From Niallia sp. Man26 (GTDB lineage Bacteria; Bacillota; Bacilli; Bacillales; Cytobacillaceae), in the NCBI RefSeq assembly GCF_022049065.2, contig NZ_CP095743.1:1627001-1691000 (forward strand): 64,000 bases of DNA, in the 5' to 3' direction. The notes beneath the pieces were generated by a model. It was not told the origin of the DNA. It ran no database searches and was given only the letters and a program-made list of their open reading frames with translations. Both the position numbers and the translations under genes were made by a program. This document shows positions 33,445 to 44,075 of this stretch, in pieces (positions within the stretch are counted from its first letter, which is position 1; each line of letters opens with the position of its first letter).

Positions 33445-35013
33445 ATGAAGGTAAATGTATTAATAATTGGCAGTGGAATGGCTAGCTTACAGCTGGCACG
33501 GAAGCTTTCTCCACATTTAAATGTGATGATTCTCACAAAAGGCACCATTTTCAGCAGCAATTCTTACTTAGCGCAAGGTGGAATTGCCGCAAGCATAAGT
33601 GCTGACGATAGTTTTCAGCTGCACGCCCTTGACACCTTGGAAGCAGGCAGATTCCACAACCATGCCGATGCTGTCAAAAAGGTAACCAGCGCGGCACCAA
33701 TTCTTCTCCATGATTTGGCGGCAGCGGGCTGTCAATTTGATCAAGATGTCATAGGGAGCTGGAATCTCGGCATGGAAGGAGCTCATTCGAAAAAACGAAT
33801 TGTCCATAGCGGAGGAGATGAGACAGGGAAAAAGGTAATGGAGTTCCTCGCAGCAACGATGCCGCTGCATGTAAAGGTGACGGAAAACGTGTTAGTTCAT
33901 GAGCTGATTCTGTCAGAATGCGGCAGCTGCATCGGTGCAAAAGGCATTCTGGATGATGGTACAGAGAAAAGCTTTTATGCAGACCAGACAATTATTGCCA
34001 CGGGAGGCTGCGGCCAGGTTTATGAATATACCTCAAATGCCCAAACTATTACAGGCGACGGAATAGCGCTCGCTTATTTGGCAGGAGCGAATATCGCAGA
34101 CATGGAGTTTATTCAATTCCATCCGACCTTGCTGTATTTGAATGGCAAAACCGCAGGGCTTGTCTCTGAAGCGGTCAGAGGAGAAGGTGCGGTGCTTGTA
34201 AATGAAAAGGGAGTACGGATTATGGAGGGAGTCCATCCTTTAGGCGACTTAGCTCCAAGACATATCGTTTCACAGGAGATTTATCGATACTTACAAGCAG
34301 GGAAATCTGTTTATTTAGATATTTCGACTGTACCAAACTTTACAGCCCGTTTCCCCGCCATCTCCTCTTTATGTCAGCAGCATGGCGTTGATTTGCGACG
34401 AAACAGAATTCCGGTTGCTCCAGGCTGCCATTTCCTAATGGGCGGAATTGAAACAGATTTAGGGGGCAGAACATCGATTAACGGCCTTTATGCAATTGGC
34501 GAAGCAGCCTGCACTGGCTTGCACGGTGCTAACCGTTTAGCCAGCAATTCTTTGCTTGAAGGACTGTATATGGGCAGCGAGCTGGCGAACCGGCTGAATG
34601 AACAGCCCTGTATAACTTCTGCCTGGAAGGAAGCGGCTTCCCGCCAGCACTATGTGACTAAGCTTCCCAGCAGAAAGGAACTGCAAAAAAGAACGATGGA
34701 AGCAGTCGGGATTGTGAGGACAGAGCAAAAACTGCAAGACCATTTATTTTGGTTAGAGTCTTTGCTGCGCGGGGAAAAAGGAGAAGAGCATACAACCAAT
34801 TACACCAAGGAAGAGTATGAGACATACTTCATGGTGCTGACAGCACAGTTAATCACAAAGGCATCTTTGCAAAGGACAGAAAGCAGAGGCGGTCACTATC
34901 GCAGTGATTATCCACAAGAATCAGACAGCTGGAGAAAGAAAACAATCATTTTAAATCGATACGAAGAAAAGGGTGTGGCAAATGAATCAGCTAAAATTGC
35001 GACAGCAACTTGA
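33445..35013 (+). CDS. nadB: L-aspartate oxidase
   Basis: 522 residues. FAD site LIIGSGMASLQLARKL at the N-terminus; ATGGCGQVYEYTSN, AARGEGAVLVNEKG-like VRGEGAVLVNEKGVR and LHGANRLASNSLLEGLYMG are the succinate dehydrogenase/NadB flavoprotein blocks. Oxidises aspartate to iminoaspartate, first step of NAD synthesis. Its stop lies 32 bases inside nadC, so translation is coupled. Confidence 0.95.
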   Translation: MKVNVLIIGSGMASLQLARKLSPHLNVMILTKGTIFSSNSYLAQGGIAASISADDSFQLHALDTLEAGRFHNHADAVKKVTSAAPILLHDLAAAGCQFDQDVIGSWNLGMEGAHSKKRIVHSGGDETGKKVMEFLAATMPLHVKVTENVLVHELILSECGSCIGAKGILDDGTEKSFYADQTIIATGGCGQVYEYTSNAQTITGDGIALAYLAGANIADMEFIQFHPTLLYLNGKTAGLVSEAVRGEGAVLVNEKGVRIMEGVHPLGDLAPRHIVSQEIYRYLQAGKSVYLDISTVPNFTARFPAISSLCQQHGVDLRRNRIPVAPGCHFLMGGIETDLGGRTSINGLYAIGEAACTGLHGANRLASNSLLEGLYMGSELANRLNEQPCITSAWKEAASRQHYVTKLPSRKELQKRTMEAVGIVRTEQKLQDHLFWLESLLRGEKGEEHTTNYTKEEYETYFMVLTAQLITKASLQRTESRGGHYRSDYPQESDSWRKKTIILNRYEEKGVANESAKIATAT

Positions 35014-35818
35014 ACAATTTTTTATGGAGGATATTGGCGATCGGGACTTAACAACAGACATCATTTTTCCAAAGAAACAAACAGGAGAAATTATATTCCT
35101 GTCCAAAGCAAGTGGCATTTTTTGCGGAAAAGACATAATTGAACAAGGTTTTCTTATTCTTGATAACTCAATCAAGATCCAACTGCATGTAGAAGACGGT
35201 CAAAAACTGGAGCCTGGTCAGCCAATTGCAACCGTTAGTGGCGCTGTTGTCCATTTGCTGAAAGGAGAGCGAGTTATTCTTAATCTGATTCAGAGAATGA
35301 GCGGTATAGCTACCATTACAAACAAGGCAGTTGAAGCACTTAACAGCGGCTATACAAAAATATGCGATACAAGAAAAACGACACCAGGCCTAAGAATGCT
35401 TGAAAAATACGCCGTCACAGTCGGTGGCGGATTTAATCACCGGTTTGGTTTATACGATGCCGTCATGATAAAGGATAACCATATTGCTTTTGCTGGCAGT
35501 ATTACGGAGGCCGTTCGGGCAGTCAAAAATTCTATTGGCCATATGGTTAAGGTGGAAGTAGAGACAGAATCATTTGCACAAATGACAGAGGCACTTGCAG
35601 CAGGAGCAGATGTAATCATGTTTGACAACCGCACACCTGCTGAAATAGCAGATTGGATTACACATGTTCCGGAAACAGTGACAACAGAAGCATCTGGCGG
35701 CATAACATTAGCCAATTTAGCTTCCTATAAAGATTGTGGTGTTGATTATATTTCACTAGGCTTTTTAACACATTCTGCACAAGCACTAGATATTAGCGTC
35801 CAAGTAAAACTGGACTAG
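34982..35818 (+). CDS. nadC: Nicotinate-nucleotide pyrophosphorylase (carboxylating)
   Basis: 278 residues from ATG 34982. QRMSGIATITNKAVEAL, CDTRKTTPGLRMLEKYAVTV-like (CDTRKTTPGLR) and IMIKDNHI-like VMIKDNHIAF are the quinolinate phosphoribosyltransferase motifs; ASGGITLANLASY closes the barrel. Overlaps the end of nadB. Converts quinolinate to nicotinate mononucleotide. Confidence 0.95.
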   Translation: MNQLKLRQQLEQFFMEDIGDRDLTTDIIFPKKQTGEIIFLSKASGIFCGKDIIEQGFLILDNSIKIQLHVEDGQKLEPGQPIATVSGAVVHLLKGERVILNLIQRMSGIATITNKAVEALNSGYTKICDTRKTTPGLRMLEKYAVTVGGGFNHRFGLYDAVMIKDNHIAFAGSITEAVRAVKNSIGHMVKVEVETESFAQMTEALAAGADVIMFDNRTPAEIADWITHVPETVTTEASGGITLANLASYKDCGVDYISLGFLTHSAQALDISVQVKLD

Positions 35819-35845
35819 AGAAGAAATAGGAGGGGGAGATAGCTT

Positions 35846-36949
35846 ATGAACTTACTAGAGAGCCTTCAGGCAAACAAAAGACAAATACCAGAACATTATT
35901 TAACCATGAACGTGACAGAACTGGAAGAAAGAGCCTGGGCTGTAAAACGGAAGCTTGGTGACCGATTGTTTGTTCCAGGACATCATTATCAGAAAGATGA
36001 GGTTATCCAGTTTTCCGACGCAACAGGAGACAGTCTCCAACTAGCTCAAGTGGCTGCCGCAAACCGAAAGGCTGAGTTTATCGTCTTTTGCGGTGTCCAC
36101 TTTATGGCAGAAACAGCCGATATTTTGACAACGAATGAGCAAAAGGTGTATTTGCCTGACATGAGAGCAGGCTGCTCAATGGCTGATATGGCAGACATCC
36201 ATCAAACAAATCGGGCGTGGGAGGCGCTACAGGCCCAATTTGGCGATACGATTATCCCATTAACATACGTCAATTCAACAGCCGCCATTAAAGCATTTGT
36301 CGGAGAACACGGCGGTGCGACAGTAACCTCCTCCAATGCCGAAAAGATGGTAGAGTGGGCTCTAACCCAAAAGGAAAGGCTCTTGTTTTTGCCAGACCAG
36401 CATTTAGGCAGAAACACAGCATATAAGCTCGGCATCCCCCTTGATAGCATGGCTGTTTGGGACCCGATTCAAAGCAGCTTACAATATGAGGGCGACATAG
36501 AAAAAGTAAAGGTAATCCTGTGGAAAGGGCATTGCTCTGTGCATGAAAACTTCACGACAAAAAATATCGAGCAAGTAAGAAAACAGCATCCTGACATGAA
36601 AATAATTGTTCATCCAGAATGCAGCCGTGAAGTCGTTGCCCTTTCCGATATGGCAGGCTCAACCAATTACATTATCACCGAAATAGAAAAAGCTGCACCA
36701 GGCAGCTCCTTTGCGGTTGGCACAGAAATGAACCTAGTGAACAGAATCATGCACCAACATCCTGACAAGCATATTATCAGCTTAAATCCATATATGTGCG
36801 CATGCCTGACCATGAATCGTATTGACTTGCCGCATTTTGTGTGGTGTCTTGAGTCAGTTGAGGACGGATTTGAGAGCAATCGTATTGTTGTGGAAGAAGG
36901 GGTTGCAAAACTGGCAAAGCTAGCATTAGACAGAATGCTGAAAATCTAA
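35846..36949 (+). CDS. nadA: Quinolinate synthase
   Basis: 367 residues, the long Bacillus form. [33 protein letters not shown] (cluster Cys), VHPECSREV (Cys) and [13 protein letters not shown] (Cys) supply three cysteine ligands for the 4Fe-4S cluster. RBS TAGGAGGGGGAGATAGCTT, 27 bases after nadC. Terminated by the hairpin at 36966. Confidence 0.95.
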   Translation: MNLLESLQANKRQIPEHYLTMNVTELEERAWAVKRKLGDRLFVPGHHYQKDEVIQFSDATGDSLQLAQVAAANRKAEFIVFCGVHFMAETADILTTNEQKVYLPDMRAGCSMADMADIHQTNRAWEALQAQFGDTIIPLTYVNSTAAIKAFVGEHGGATVTSSNAEKMVEWALTQKERLLFLPDQHLGRNTAYKLGIPLDSMAVWDPIQSSLQYEGDIEKVKVILWKGHCSVHENFTTKNIEQVRKQHPDMKIIVHPECSREVVALSDMAGSTNYIITEIEKAAPGSSFAVGTEMNLVNRIMHQHPDKHIISLNPYMCACLTMNRIDLPHFVWCLESVEDGFESNRIVVEEGVAKLAKLALDRMLKI

Positions 36950-36965
36950 AAATATCATTCTTCCT

Positions 36966-37003
36966 AACTGTTTTCCTTCATGCGCGAGGAAAACAGTTTT
37001 TTA
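36966..37003 (+). terminator. Terminator of the nadBCA operon
   Basis: AACTGTTTTCCT/AGGAAAACAGTT stem plus TTTTA. Confidence 0.85.
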
Positions 37004-37123
37004 TTTAAAATGTCACAATTTAATGACTTTTCTTTAACCTCCCTATAAAATGGTAATGATGGAATTCTATACAAAACAATCGTTTTAAGAGTTGGAATTG
37101 TTTAATAGAAAGGGAGTAGTGGA

Positions 37124-38554
37124 TTGGCGAGTATGAATAAAAAGCAGGCAGAGATCACTTTCCTATATCAAGAGCTTGAAATAATTGCAAGAATGGTGGC
37201 GGATGAGGAAGCGGAAGCTGCCTTTTTAATAGAAGAAACAAAAAAGGAAGCAAGAAACGCTCTTTTTCCCATCACGTCTGAACTAACACTGCTAAAACTG
37301 TTCTGCAAACAATTAGAAAATACACCATATAAACAGAAAGACCATGATAGGGAATATAGAAAAAACAAGCCTTTGTCCCTGAGTTTGCAGAAAGTGGACA
37401 AACCAGCAAGATTGCTGCTCGTGCTGTATTATTATAAAGGTTTTAATATCCGGCAACTTGCGAAAATTATGGGTTGCTCTGAAAAAGAAGGGAAGCAGCA
37501 ACTAATGACTGTGCTGCCAATTTGGAAGTCTTCTTCGTTTGCAATTGAAAATTCTCAAAATTTGCAGCAGCAGTGGCGAAATGAATGGAGAGATATAGAG
37601 ATATCCTCTTTAAATAATGACGAACAAAAGCATGCTTTCAAGAAAAAACGGCTGCTGTCAGTGGCTGCTGTGCTTTTGTTTCTGTTTCTTGGTGGGACAG
37701 TTAATGAGACGCTTAAAGCGGAAGCAGAGGTTAAGCCTGGTCTCGATTTAATGAAGTTATATAACGAGTCAAGCAGAATAACAGAAATAGAAAATGAAAT
37801 TGCTGAGATAATTAGTGAAGCTGGTTATGAAAATGTGAGTTTTTACATAGATAGTCAGGTCGAATATGCTTATTTGGACATAGAAGGGAAAGAAAACGAA
37901 GCGAAGCAAAAGGATATTATCACAATGGTTGAAAATGAAATGAAAGAAAGAAACCTTTCCTATTATTTAGAACCACAATTTTACGTAATGGAGGAAGCGG
38001 ACATAGAGGAGGTTGACGCAGAGGCAGACGAAGAAACAGACATTTCATCTGAAATAACGGACAAGCTATTAAATAAAATCGATGTAGAAATGGGGGGCTA
38101 TGGTTCTTGGGTCTTTTGGACAGCTGACGCCTGGTATATCCATATTCCGACGGAACTAGAAGCAGACAAAAAACAAAAAGTTAAAAATATTGCTGAAACT
38201 GTGCTGGAGGAGTACGAAGATAAGCGGAAACTAATTTTCGAAGAATACAGCTATAAGGAACAAGAAAAACAAGGCCGCTGGAATAATGTCGGATACTTTA
38301 TAAACACAGCTTTTCTTATGGAAGAAGAATACTTATTCCAAAATATCAACATATATTCTACTGGCGGAATAATGAAAATAGAAATAAATCTGCAATTGAC
38401 TAATGCTGACAAGGACAGAGAGAAAATTGCCCGAGAAGTAAAAAGAAGTATTGCTATATTTTTGGAAAACAAAAAAATAAAAGAAGTCACTGGTGATGAC
38501 CCTTATAAAATTGTTATTCTTGGAACAAATAATAAAGAAATTATCACAGATTAA
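37124..38554 (+). CDS. Sigma-region-4-like HTH protein with membrane anchor and acidic outer domain
   Basis: 476 residues, three parts. Residues 90-130 read PARLLLVLYYYKGFNIRQLA then KIMGCSEKEGKQQL, an ECF-sigma region-4-like HTH, with no region 2 ahead of it. One helix at 176-193 crosses the membrane after KKKR. The remaining 280 residues are outside, highly acidic and organised as repeated modules of helix plus a YAYLDIEG/AWYIHIP-like strand; related Bacillus proteins are, from memory, annotated DUF4030. Start ATG or the TTG 37124; a good AAAGGGAGTAGTGG precedes. May couple an outer signal to transcription. No partner sigma or anti-sigma adjacent. Confidence 0.7.
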   Translation: MASMNKKQAEITFLYQELEIIARMVADEEAEAAFLIEETKKEARNALFPITSELTLLKLFCKQLENTPYKQKDHDREYRKNKPLSLSLQKVDKPARLLLVLYYYKGFNIRQLAKIMGCSEKEGKQQLMTVLPIWKSSSFAIENSQNLQQQWRNEWRDIEISSLNNDEQKHAFKKKRLLSVAAVLLFLFLGGTVNETLKAEAEVKPGLDLMKLYNESSRITEIENEIAEIISEAGYENVSFYIDSQVEYAYLDIEGKENEAKQKDIITMVENEMKERNLSYYLEPQFYVMEEADIEEVDAEADEETDISSEITDKLLNKIDVEMGGYGSWVFWTADAWYIHIPTELEADKKQKVKNIAETVLEEYEDKRKLIFEEYSYKEQEKQGRWNNVGYFINTAFLMEEEYLFQNINIYSTGGIMKIEINLQLTNADKDREKIAREVKRSIAIFLENKKIKEVTGDDPYKIVILGTNNKEIITD

Positions 38555-38679
38555 GCCTCAAATCTTGGTATATTTCCGCAAAACCCAGGCAATAATGGTT
38601 AGATGTTAAACTATGGCAAGCATTTATGGTACAATAAACAAAGTCAAGATTACTTGTGCTAAAAAGTTAAAAAAGGCAG

Positions 38680-39639
38680 TTGAATGGTTTGACAGATAAG
38701 GAAAAAATAATCGTATTAATTGGTCCAACAGCTGTTGGGAAAACGAACTTAAGCATTGAATTGGCTAAAAGATTCAATGGAGAAATCATCAGCGGCGATT
38801 CGATGCAAATCTATAAAGGAATGGATATCGGAACAGCCAAGATTACAGAGGAAGAAATGGAAGGTATTCCTCACCATCTGATTGATATTGTCAATCCAGA
38901 TGAAGCCTTTTCTGTAGCTGAGTTTCAAACACTAGTCCGCAGCAAGATTGAGGAAATTAAAAGCCGCGGAAAGCTTCCCTTTATTGTCGGCGGCACAGGC
39001 CTATATATTCAATCAGTGCTGTATGACTATCAATTTCAAGAAGCGCCTACAGATTTAGACTATCGGAAATCATTAGAAGCACTTGCCGAACAAAAAGGCA
39101 CTTTAGAGGTACATAATATGCTCGAACAGGTCGATCCGGCAACAGCAGCAAGCATCCATCATCATAATGTCCGCAGGGTCATTAGAGCGCTGGAAGTTTA
39201 TCATGTTACAGGCAAACCTGTCTCAGAGCTTCAAGAAAACCAAAGCCCGGAAATGCTTTATGATGCAGCCATTATTGGCTTAACGATGGACAGAGAGCTC
39301 CTATACGAAAGAATTAACAGCCGTGTTGATAAAATGATGGCTGAAGGGCTGCTCGCTGAGGTGAAGCATTTTTATGATGCAGGCCTTAAAGATTGCCAAT
39401 CCATCCAAGCGATCGGGTATAAGGAAATATATAAGTACTTAGAAGATAGATCAACATTGGAAGATGCAATCGCTGAATTAAAGCAAAATTCGCGAAGATA
39501 TGCCAAAAGGCAATTGACTTGGTTTCGCAATAAAATGAGTGTAAAATGGTTTGATATGACAGATAGTGTCATTTCAAATGACATTTCTAAAAAAATAATG
39601 GAAATTTCGCACTATGTAGAAGGAATGCTAAAAAAATAA
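38680..39639 (+). CDS. miaA: tRNA dimethylallyltransferase
   Basis: 319 residues. P-loop IGPTAVGKTNLSIELA, SGDSMQIYKGMDIGTAKIT and TGLYIQSVLYDY are the MiaA blocks; near the end AKRQLTWFRN. Adds isopentenyl to A37 of tRNAs reading UNN codons. Start is uncertain: TTG 38680 close to AAAAAAGGCAG, or TTG 38689. Next to hfq as in other bacilli. Confidence 0.95.
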   Translation: MNGLTDKEKIIVLIGPTAVGKTNLSIELAKRFNGEIISGDSMQIYKGMDIGTAKITEEEMEGIPHHLIDIVNPDEAFSVAEFQTLVRSKIEEIKSRGKLPFIVGGTGLYIQSVLYDYQFQEAPTDLDYRKSLEALAEQKGTLEVHNMLEQVDPATAASIHHHNVRRVIRALEVYHVTGKPVSELQENQSPEMLYDAAIIGLTMDRELLYERINSRVDKMMAEGLLAEVKHFYDAGLKDCQSIQAIGYKEIYKYLEDRSTLEDAIAELKQNSRRYAKRQLTWFRNKMSVKWFDMTDSVISNDISKKIMEISHYVEGMLKK

Positions 39640-39678
39640 GCGAATACATAATAACAGAGAGAAAAGAGGAGGATTTTC

Positions 39679-39915
39679 ATGAAGCAATCAGTAAATATCC
39701 AAGATCAATTTTTAAATCAATTACGTAAAGATGGTACTAGTGTAACAGTATTCTTACTAAACGGTTTTCAAATTCGCGGACTTATAAAAGGCTTCGACAA
39801 CTTCACTGTTTTATTTGAATCTGAAGGAAAGCAACAGTTAGTATACAAGCATGCTATTTCAACTTTTGCACCGCAAAAGAACGTCCAGATTGATTTGGAA
39901 GGCACACAAGCATAA
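39679..39915 (+). CDS. hfq: RNA chaperone Hfq
   Basis: 78 residues; Sm fold with Sm1 [20 protein letters not shown] and Sm2 YKHAIST. Single-domain Gram-positive form. RBS AGAGGAGGATTTTC. Terminator follows. Confidence 0.96.
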   Translation: MKQSVNIQDQFLNQLRKDGTSVTVFLLNGFQIRGLIKGFDNFTVLFESEGKQQLVYKHAISTFAPQKNVQIDLEGTQA

Positions 39916-39916
39916 G

Positions 39917-39950
39917 AAAATTCCAGGCGTAAAGCCTGGAATTTTTTTTT
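39917..39950 (+). terminator. Terminator
   Basis: AATTCCAGGC-GTAAA-GCCTGGAATT plus T-run. Confidence 0.88.
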
Positions 39951-40072
39951 AAAAAAGCTTGCAGTAATTGTCTTCACGCTGTCTCATTTGTGTAAATAGG
40001 AGTCTCACTATCCCTTCCCTTCACTCGTCTTTTTCCCCTTAACTTTAGTAAATATCTAAAATTTCACTAATG

Positions 40073-40149
40073 AATGAGTCAACTCATGAATATATATTAC
40101 TTATGGAGTAAAAGAAACAGGCGAACATGCCTTATGCCAATTAGGCATA
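40073..40149 (+). promoter_or_regulatory. Inverted repeats in the spoVK leader
   Basis: ATGAGT-CA-ACTCAT near 40075 and ATGCCT-N10-AGGCAT at about 40128-40149, the second just before the ribosome site. Could be an operator and a translational hairpin; binders unknown. Confidence 0.35.
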
Positions 40150-40171
40150 TCCACGTTAGGAGGTGTGGCTT

Positions 40172-41161
40172 TTGGAGCATCCGATCCGGATGAAGAATAA
40201 TGGACAGATAAGTGTTGTGATCAATTCGCAGAAAAAGAAGGTTCTTCCAAAGGAATTGCCAGAAGCTGAATCGATACCGAAAAAAATGACTAGTGAGCAT
40301 AGCGCACTTAAGGAAATAGAAGAAGAGTTAAGCAGTCTTGTCGGCATGGACGAAATGAAAAAAATGATTAAAGAAATATATGCCTGGATTTATGTAAATA
40401 AAAAAAGAGAGGAGCATGGTCTGAAGGCGGGCAAGCAAGCTCTTCATATGATGTTCAAAGGAAACCCCGGCACCGGCAAAACGACAGTCGCCCGCTTGAT
40501 TGGCAAGTTGTTTCAAAAAATGAATGTTCTGTCTAAGGGACATTTAATTGAAGCAGAACGAGCCGATCTTGTCGGAGAATACATTGGTCATACCGCCCAA
40601 AAAACAAGAGATCTTGTAAAAAAGGCCCTTGGCGGCATCTTGTTTATTGATGAAGCGTACTCCTTAGGCAGGGGTGGGGAAAAAGATTTTGGCAAGGAAG
40701 CAATCGATACACTTGTTAAGCATATGGAAGATAAACAGCATGACTTTATTTTAATTCTGGCAGGATACTCACGGGAAATGGACTTCTTTTTATCATTGAA
40801 CCCGGGACTTCACTCTCGTTTTCCTTTAGTCATCGATTTCCCAGATTACTCGACAGACCAGCTGATGGAAATCGGCAAAAGAATGCTGGTTGAGCGGGAG
40901 TATACATTGAGCCATGAAGCAGAAAAATCATTAAAAACACACTTGACCTATGTACGAACTGTGCAAAATGGACGGAGCTTCTCAAACGGCAGGTATATCC
41001 GCAATGTTTTAGAAAAGTCTATCCGTGCTCAAAGCATGCGCTTGCTTATGCAGGGCAACTATGACAAGCATGAGCTGATGACATTGAGAAGCAATGATCT
41101 TATTTACGAAGGAGCGGCCATTCAAAAAGAAGAGATGCCCTTCATGAATAACGGCTTCTAA
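40172..41161 (+). CDS. spoVK: Stage V sporulation protein K, AAA+ ATPase
   Basis: 329 residues from TTG 40172, set seven bases after AGGAGGTG; a GTG at 40163 would overlap that site. Walker A FKGNPGTGKTTVARLIGK, Walker B GILFIDEAYSL, sensor and arginine finger in LNPGLHSRFP. CbbX-like AAA+ family. In B. subtilis it is expressed in the mother cell and needed for late spore maturation. Followed by hflX as in Bacillus. Confidence 0.95.
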   Translation: MEHPIRMKNNGQISVVINSQKKKVLPKELPEAESIPKKMTSEHSALKEIEEELSSLVGMDEMKKMIKEIYAWIYVNKKREEHGLKAGKQALHMMFKGNPGTGKTTVARLIGKLFQKMNVLSKGHLIEAERADLVGEYIGHTAQKTRDLVKKALGGILFIDEAYSLGRGGEKDFGKEAIDTLVKHMEDKQHDFILILAGYSREMDFFLSLNPGLHSRFPLVIDFPDYSTDQLMEIGKRMLVEREYTLSHEAEKSLKTHLTYVRTVQNGRSFSNGRYIRNVLEKSIRAQSMRLLMQGNYDKHELMTLRSNDLIYEGAAIQKEEMPFMNNGF

Positions 41162-41169
41162 ACAAGGCT

Positions 41170-41206
41170 AAAAACAGGAACAGGAAACTTAATGTTCCTG
41201 TTTTTC
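41170..41206 (+). terminator. Terminator
   Basis: AAAACAGGAACA/TGTTCCTGTTTT stem and T-rich tail. Confidence 0.8.
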
Positions 41207-41423
41207 TTATATATATTCGTATTTTTATGTCTGTTTTAATAGGAATAGTTAGGCTGTGAAAAAATGCTGTTTTTCTGACAAGTAATATGCTACTGTAAAG
41301 GAATGCGAGTGGCGAAGCGTGTTTATTAAAGGAGAAATAATCGCATACTACTAGTTGCAGGAACAGGAAAGTAAGCGTTATTTTTGCTATAATAATCTTA
41401 AAAGGTAGAAAGAGGGTTTTCTT

Positions 41424-42689
41424 TTGAACGAAACAAAAGAATCGACAGAAAAAGTTATTCTTGTTGGCTGTCAAACGACAGATGACACAGCAAGATTTGA
41501 ATATTCAATGGAAGAACTCGCTTCCTTGACGGAAACCGCACACGGTGAAGTTGTCGCTTCCTTGACACAAAATCGAGACAGGATTCATCCTTCAACATAC
41601 ATAGGTAAAGGGAAAGTCGAAGAATTGGAGACATTGGCTGAAGAGTTGGATGCAGATATTATTATTTTTAATGATGAACTGTCCCCAAGCCAAGTCCGCA
41701 ATCTTTCAAAAAACATTGAAGCACGTATCATAGACAGAACCCAATTAATTTTGGACATTTTCGCAGGCAGAGCCCGTTCAAAGGAAGGTAAGCTGCAAGT
41801 CGAGCTTGCGCAGCTGCAATATTTGCTGCCGCGCCTTGGCGGACAAGGACTCCAGCTTTCCAGACTCGGTGCCGGTATCGGTACGAGAGGTCCTGGTGAA
41901 ACAAAACTCGAATCAGACAGACGGCATATCCGCCGCAGAATTGATGATATTAAAAGCCAATTAAATGTCATTGTTGAACATCGTGACAGATACCGGGAAA
42001 GAAGAAAACGCAACAGAACCTTCCAAATTGCGCTTGTCGGCTATACAAACGCTGGTAAATCAACACTGTTTAACCGCGTGGCAGAAGCTGATTCCTTTGA
42101 AGAGAATATTCTGTTTGCGACACTTGATCCAATGACAAGGAAGCTGATCTTGCCGAGCGGCTTCAGCGCGCTTATTACTGATACAGTTGGTTTTATTCAA
42201 GACTTGCCAACAACGCTTGTCGCTGCCTTCCGTTCCACATTAGAGGAAGTAAGAGAAGCAGATTTGCTACTGCATGTTGTAGACATGTCGAATGAAGAAT
42301 ATTATCAGCATGAAGAAACAGTGCATAAACTGCTTGCAGACTTGGAAATTCCGGCAATTCCGCAAATTACTGTTTACAACAAGCGTGATCTTGTTCATTC
42401 AGATTTCGTGCCAAGCTCTAAGCTCGACAGCATTGAAATCAGCGCTTTGAATGCTGACGACAGAATGAGTCTGAAACAGAGAATTGAAGACACGATGATC
42501 AAGAATATGGAATATTATGAAGTTGTCGTTCCAGCAAGCAACGGCAAGCTGCTGGCACAGCTGAAAAATGAGACTATCCTAAGAAGCCTTGCCTTTGAAG
42601 AAGAGGAGCAGCAATACTCATGTAAAGGCTATTGTTTACATGACAGCAGCTTGTCAGGACAGTTAAAAGCTTATAAAGCAACACGATAG
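41424..42689 (+). CDS. hflX: Ribosome-associated GTPase HflX
   Basis: 421 residues, TTG start after AAAGAGGGTTTTCTT. N-terminal HflX domain ([45 protein letters not shown]), then G1 [13 protein letters not shown]2/G3 [10 protein letters not shown] and G4 NKRD. Splits stalled or hibernating ribosomes. ynbB starts 10 bases after its stop. Confidence 0.95.
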   Translation: MNETKESTEKVILVGCQTTDDTARFEYSMEELASLTETAHGEVVASLTQNRDRIHPSTYIGKGKVEELETLAEELDADIIIFNDELSPSQVRNLSKNIEARIIDRTQLILDIFAGRARSKEGKLQVELAQLQYLLPRLGGQGLQLSRLGAGIGTRGPGETKLESDRRHIRRRIDDIKSQLNVIVEHRDRYRERRKRNRTFQIALVGYTNAGKSTLFNRVAEADSFEENILFATLDPMTRKLILPSGFSALITDTVGFIQDLPTTLVAAFRSTLEEVREADLLLHVVDMSNEEYYQHEETVHKLLADLEIPAIPQITVYNKRDLVHSDFVPSSKLDSIEISALNADDRMSLKQRIEDTMIKNMEYYEVVVPASNGKLLAQLKNETILRSLAFEEEEQQYSCKGYCLHDSSLSGQLKAYKATR

Positions 42690-42699
42690 GAGAACAGAA

Positions 42700-43968
42700 A
42701 TGTACGATCAATTAACATTTGGCGATAAACTCCGAGTACTTGTCGGAGAGGTAGAGGAACAAGTTAAAGAGGTTCATAAAAAAATCGATGAGCGCATTGA
42801 TGAAAATCAATTTAGAGTTCTGCAAAGCTTCCAAAATAACAGAGTGAGTGAATCTCATTTCATCCCGTCTACAGGCTACGGCTATGATGATCTTGGCAGA
42901 GACACACTTGAAAGAATCTATGCAGAAGTGTTCGGCGGTGAAGCAGGACTTGTCCGTCCTCAAATTATCTCGGGCACTCATGCAATCAGCATTGCCTTGT
43001 TCGGTGTGCTTCGTCCTGGGGATGAACTGCTTTATATTACAGGAAAACCTTATGATACTTTAGAGGAAATCGTCGGAATCAGAGGAAATGGCACAGGGTC
43101 ATTAAAGGAATTCGGCATTTCGTATAACAGCGTTGACTTGAAAGAGGACGGCCGCCCGGATTTTGAGAGTATTGCAGCAAGCATTAAAAGCAATACGAAG
43201 ATGATCGGCATCCAGCGTTCAAAAGGCTATGCAACAAGACCGTCATTCACGATTGCAGAAATTAAGGAAATGATTGCTTTTGTTAAAGAGCTTAAATCAG
43301 ATGTAGTCGTATTCGTGGACAATTGCTACGGTGAATTCGTAGAAGCTCTTGAGCCTTGCCATGTTGGCGCTGATTTGATGGCAGGATCGTTAATTAAGAA
43401 CCCAGGTGGCGGCATTGCCAAAACAGGCGGTTATATCGTCGGGAAAGAGAAGTTTGTAGAAGCCTGCTCTTACCGTATGACATCACCGGGAATCGGAGCG
43501 GAGGCAGGAGCCTCTCTATACAGCCTGCAGGAAATGTACCAAGGATTCTTCCTTGCGCCCCATGTTGTCGGCCAAAGCTTAAAGGGTGCCGTGTTTACAG
43601 CGGCAATCTTAGAAAAACTCGGCATGAATTCATCGCCGAAATGGAATGTACCGCGCACAGATTTAATTCAAGCTGTGCAATTTGATGATAAGGATAAAAT
43701 GGTCGCATTCTGCCAGGCCGTGCAGTTCGCATCTCCTGTAAACTCCCATGTTACGCCATATCCTAACTATATGCCAGGATATGAAGACGATGTAATCATG
43801 GCAGCAGGAACATTCATTCAAGGTGCGAGCATTGAGCTTACTGCTGATGGTCCAATCAGACCACCATATGTTGCTTATGTGCAGGGTGGATTGACATATT
43901 CGCATGTGAAAATCGCTGTTTGTATGGCAGTAAACAGACTGCTTGAACAAAAGCTAATAACAATTTAA
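42700..43968 (+). CDS. ynbB: YnbB, PLP-dependent methionine gamma-lyase-family protein
   Basis: 422 residues; fold type I PLP enzyme of the family once named aluminium resistance protein. GSLIKNPGGGIAKTGGYIVG carries the PLP lysine region, VFVDNCYGEFVE the cofactor Asp. Tight operon with hflX. Physiological substrate uncertain. Confidence 0.92.
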   Translation: MYDQLTFGDKLRVLVGEVEEQVKEVHKKIDERIDENQFRVLQSFQNNRVSESHFIPSTGYGYDDLGRDTLERIYAEVFGGEAGLVRPQIISGTHAISIALFGVLRPGDELLYITGKPYDTLEEIVGIRGNGTGSLKEFGISYNSVDLKEDGRPDFESIAASIKSNTKMIGIQRSKGYATRPSFTIAEIKEMIAFVKELKSDVVVFVDNCYGEFVEALEPCHVGADLMAGSLIKNPGGGIAKTGGYIVGKEKFVEACSYRMTSPGIGAEAGASLYSLQEMYQGFFLAPHVVGQSLKGAVFTAAILEKLGMNSSPKWNVPRTDLIQAVQFDDKDKMVAFCQAVQFASPVNSHVTPYPNYMPGYEDDVIMAAGTFIQGASIELTADGPIRPPYVAYVQGGLTYSHVKIAVCMAVNRLLEQKLITI

Positions 43969-43997
43969 AAAAAGAGCTGCATCCAGAGGTTAGAAAT

Positions 43998-44014
43998 TGT
44001 AACATTTGTTGACA
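43998..44014. promoter_or_regulatory. GlnR/TnrA operator
   Basis: TGTAACATTTGTTGACA, exact match to TGTNAN7TNACA; its right end is the -35 of the glnR promoter, so binding blocks RNA polymerase. Confidence 0.92.
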
Positions 44015-44037
44015 ATAAATCTCTCGAAAACTATAAT
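44009..44037 (+). promoter_or_regulatory. SigA promoter of glnRA
   Basis: TTGACA (44009-44014), 17 bases, TATAAT (44032-44037): consensus at every position. Confidence 0.92.
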
Positions 44038-44075
44038 GAAATTGGGTAAATTTAATCTAAAGGAGCCGAATCGCT

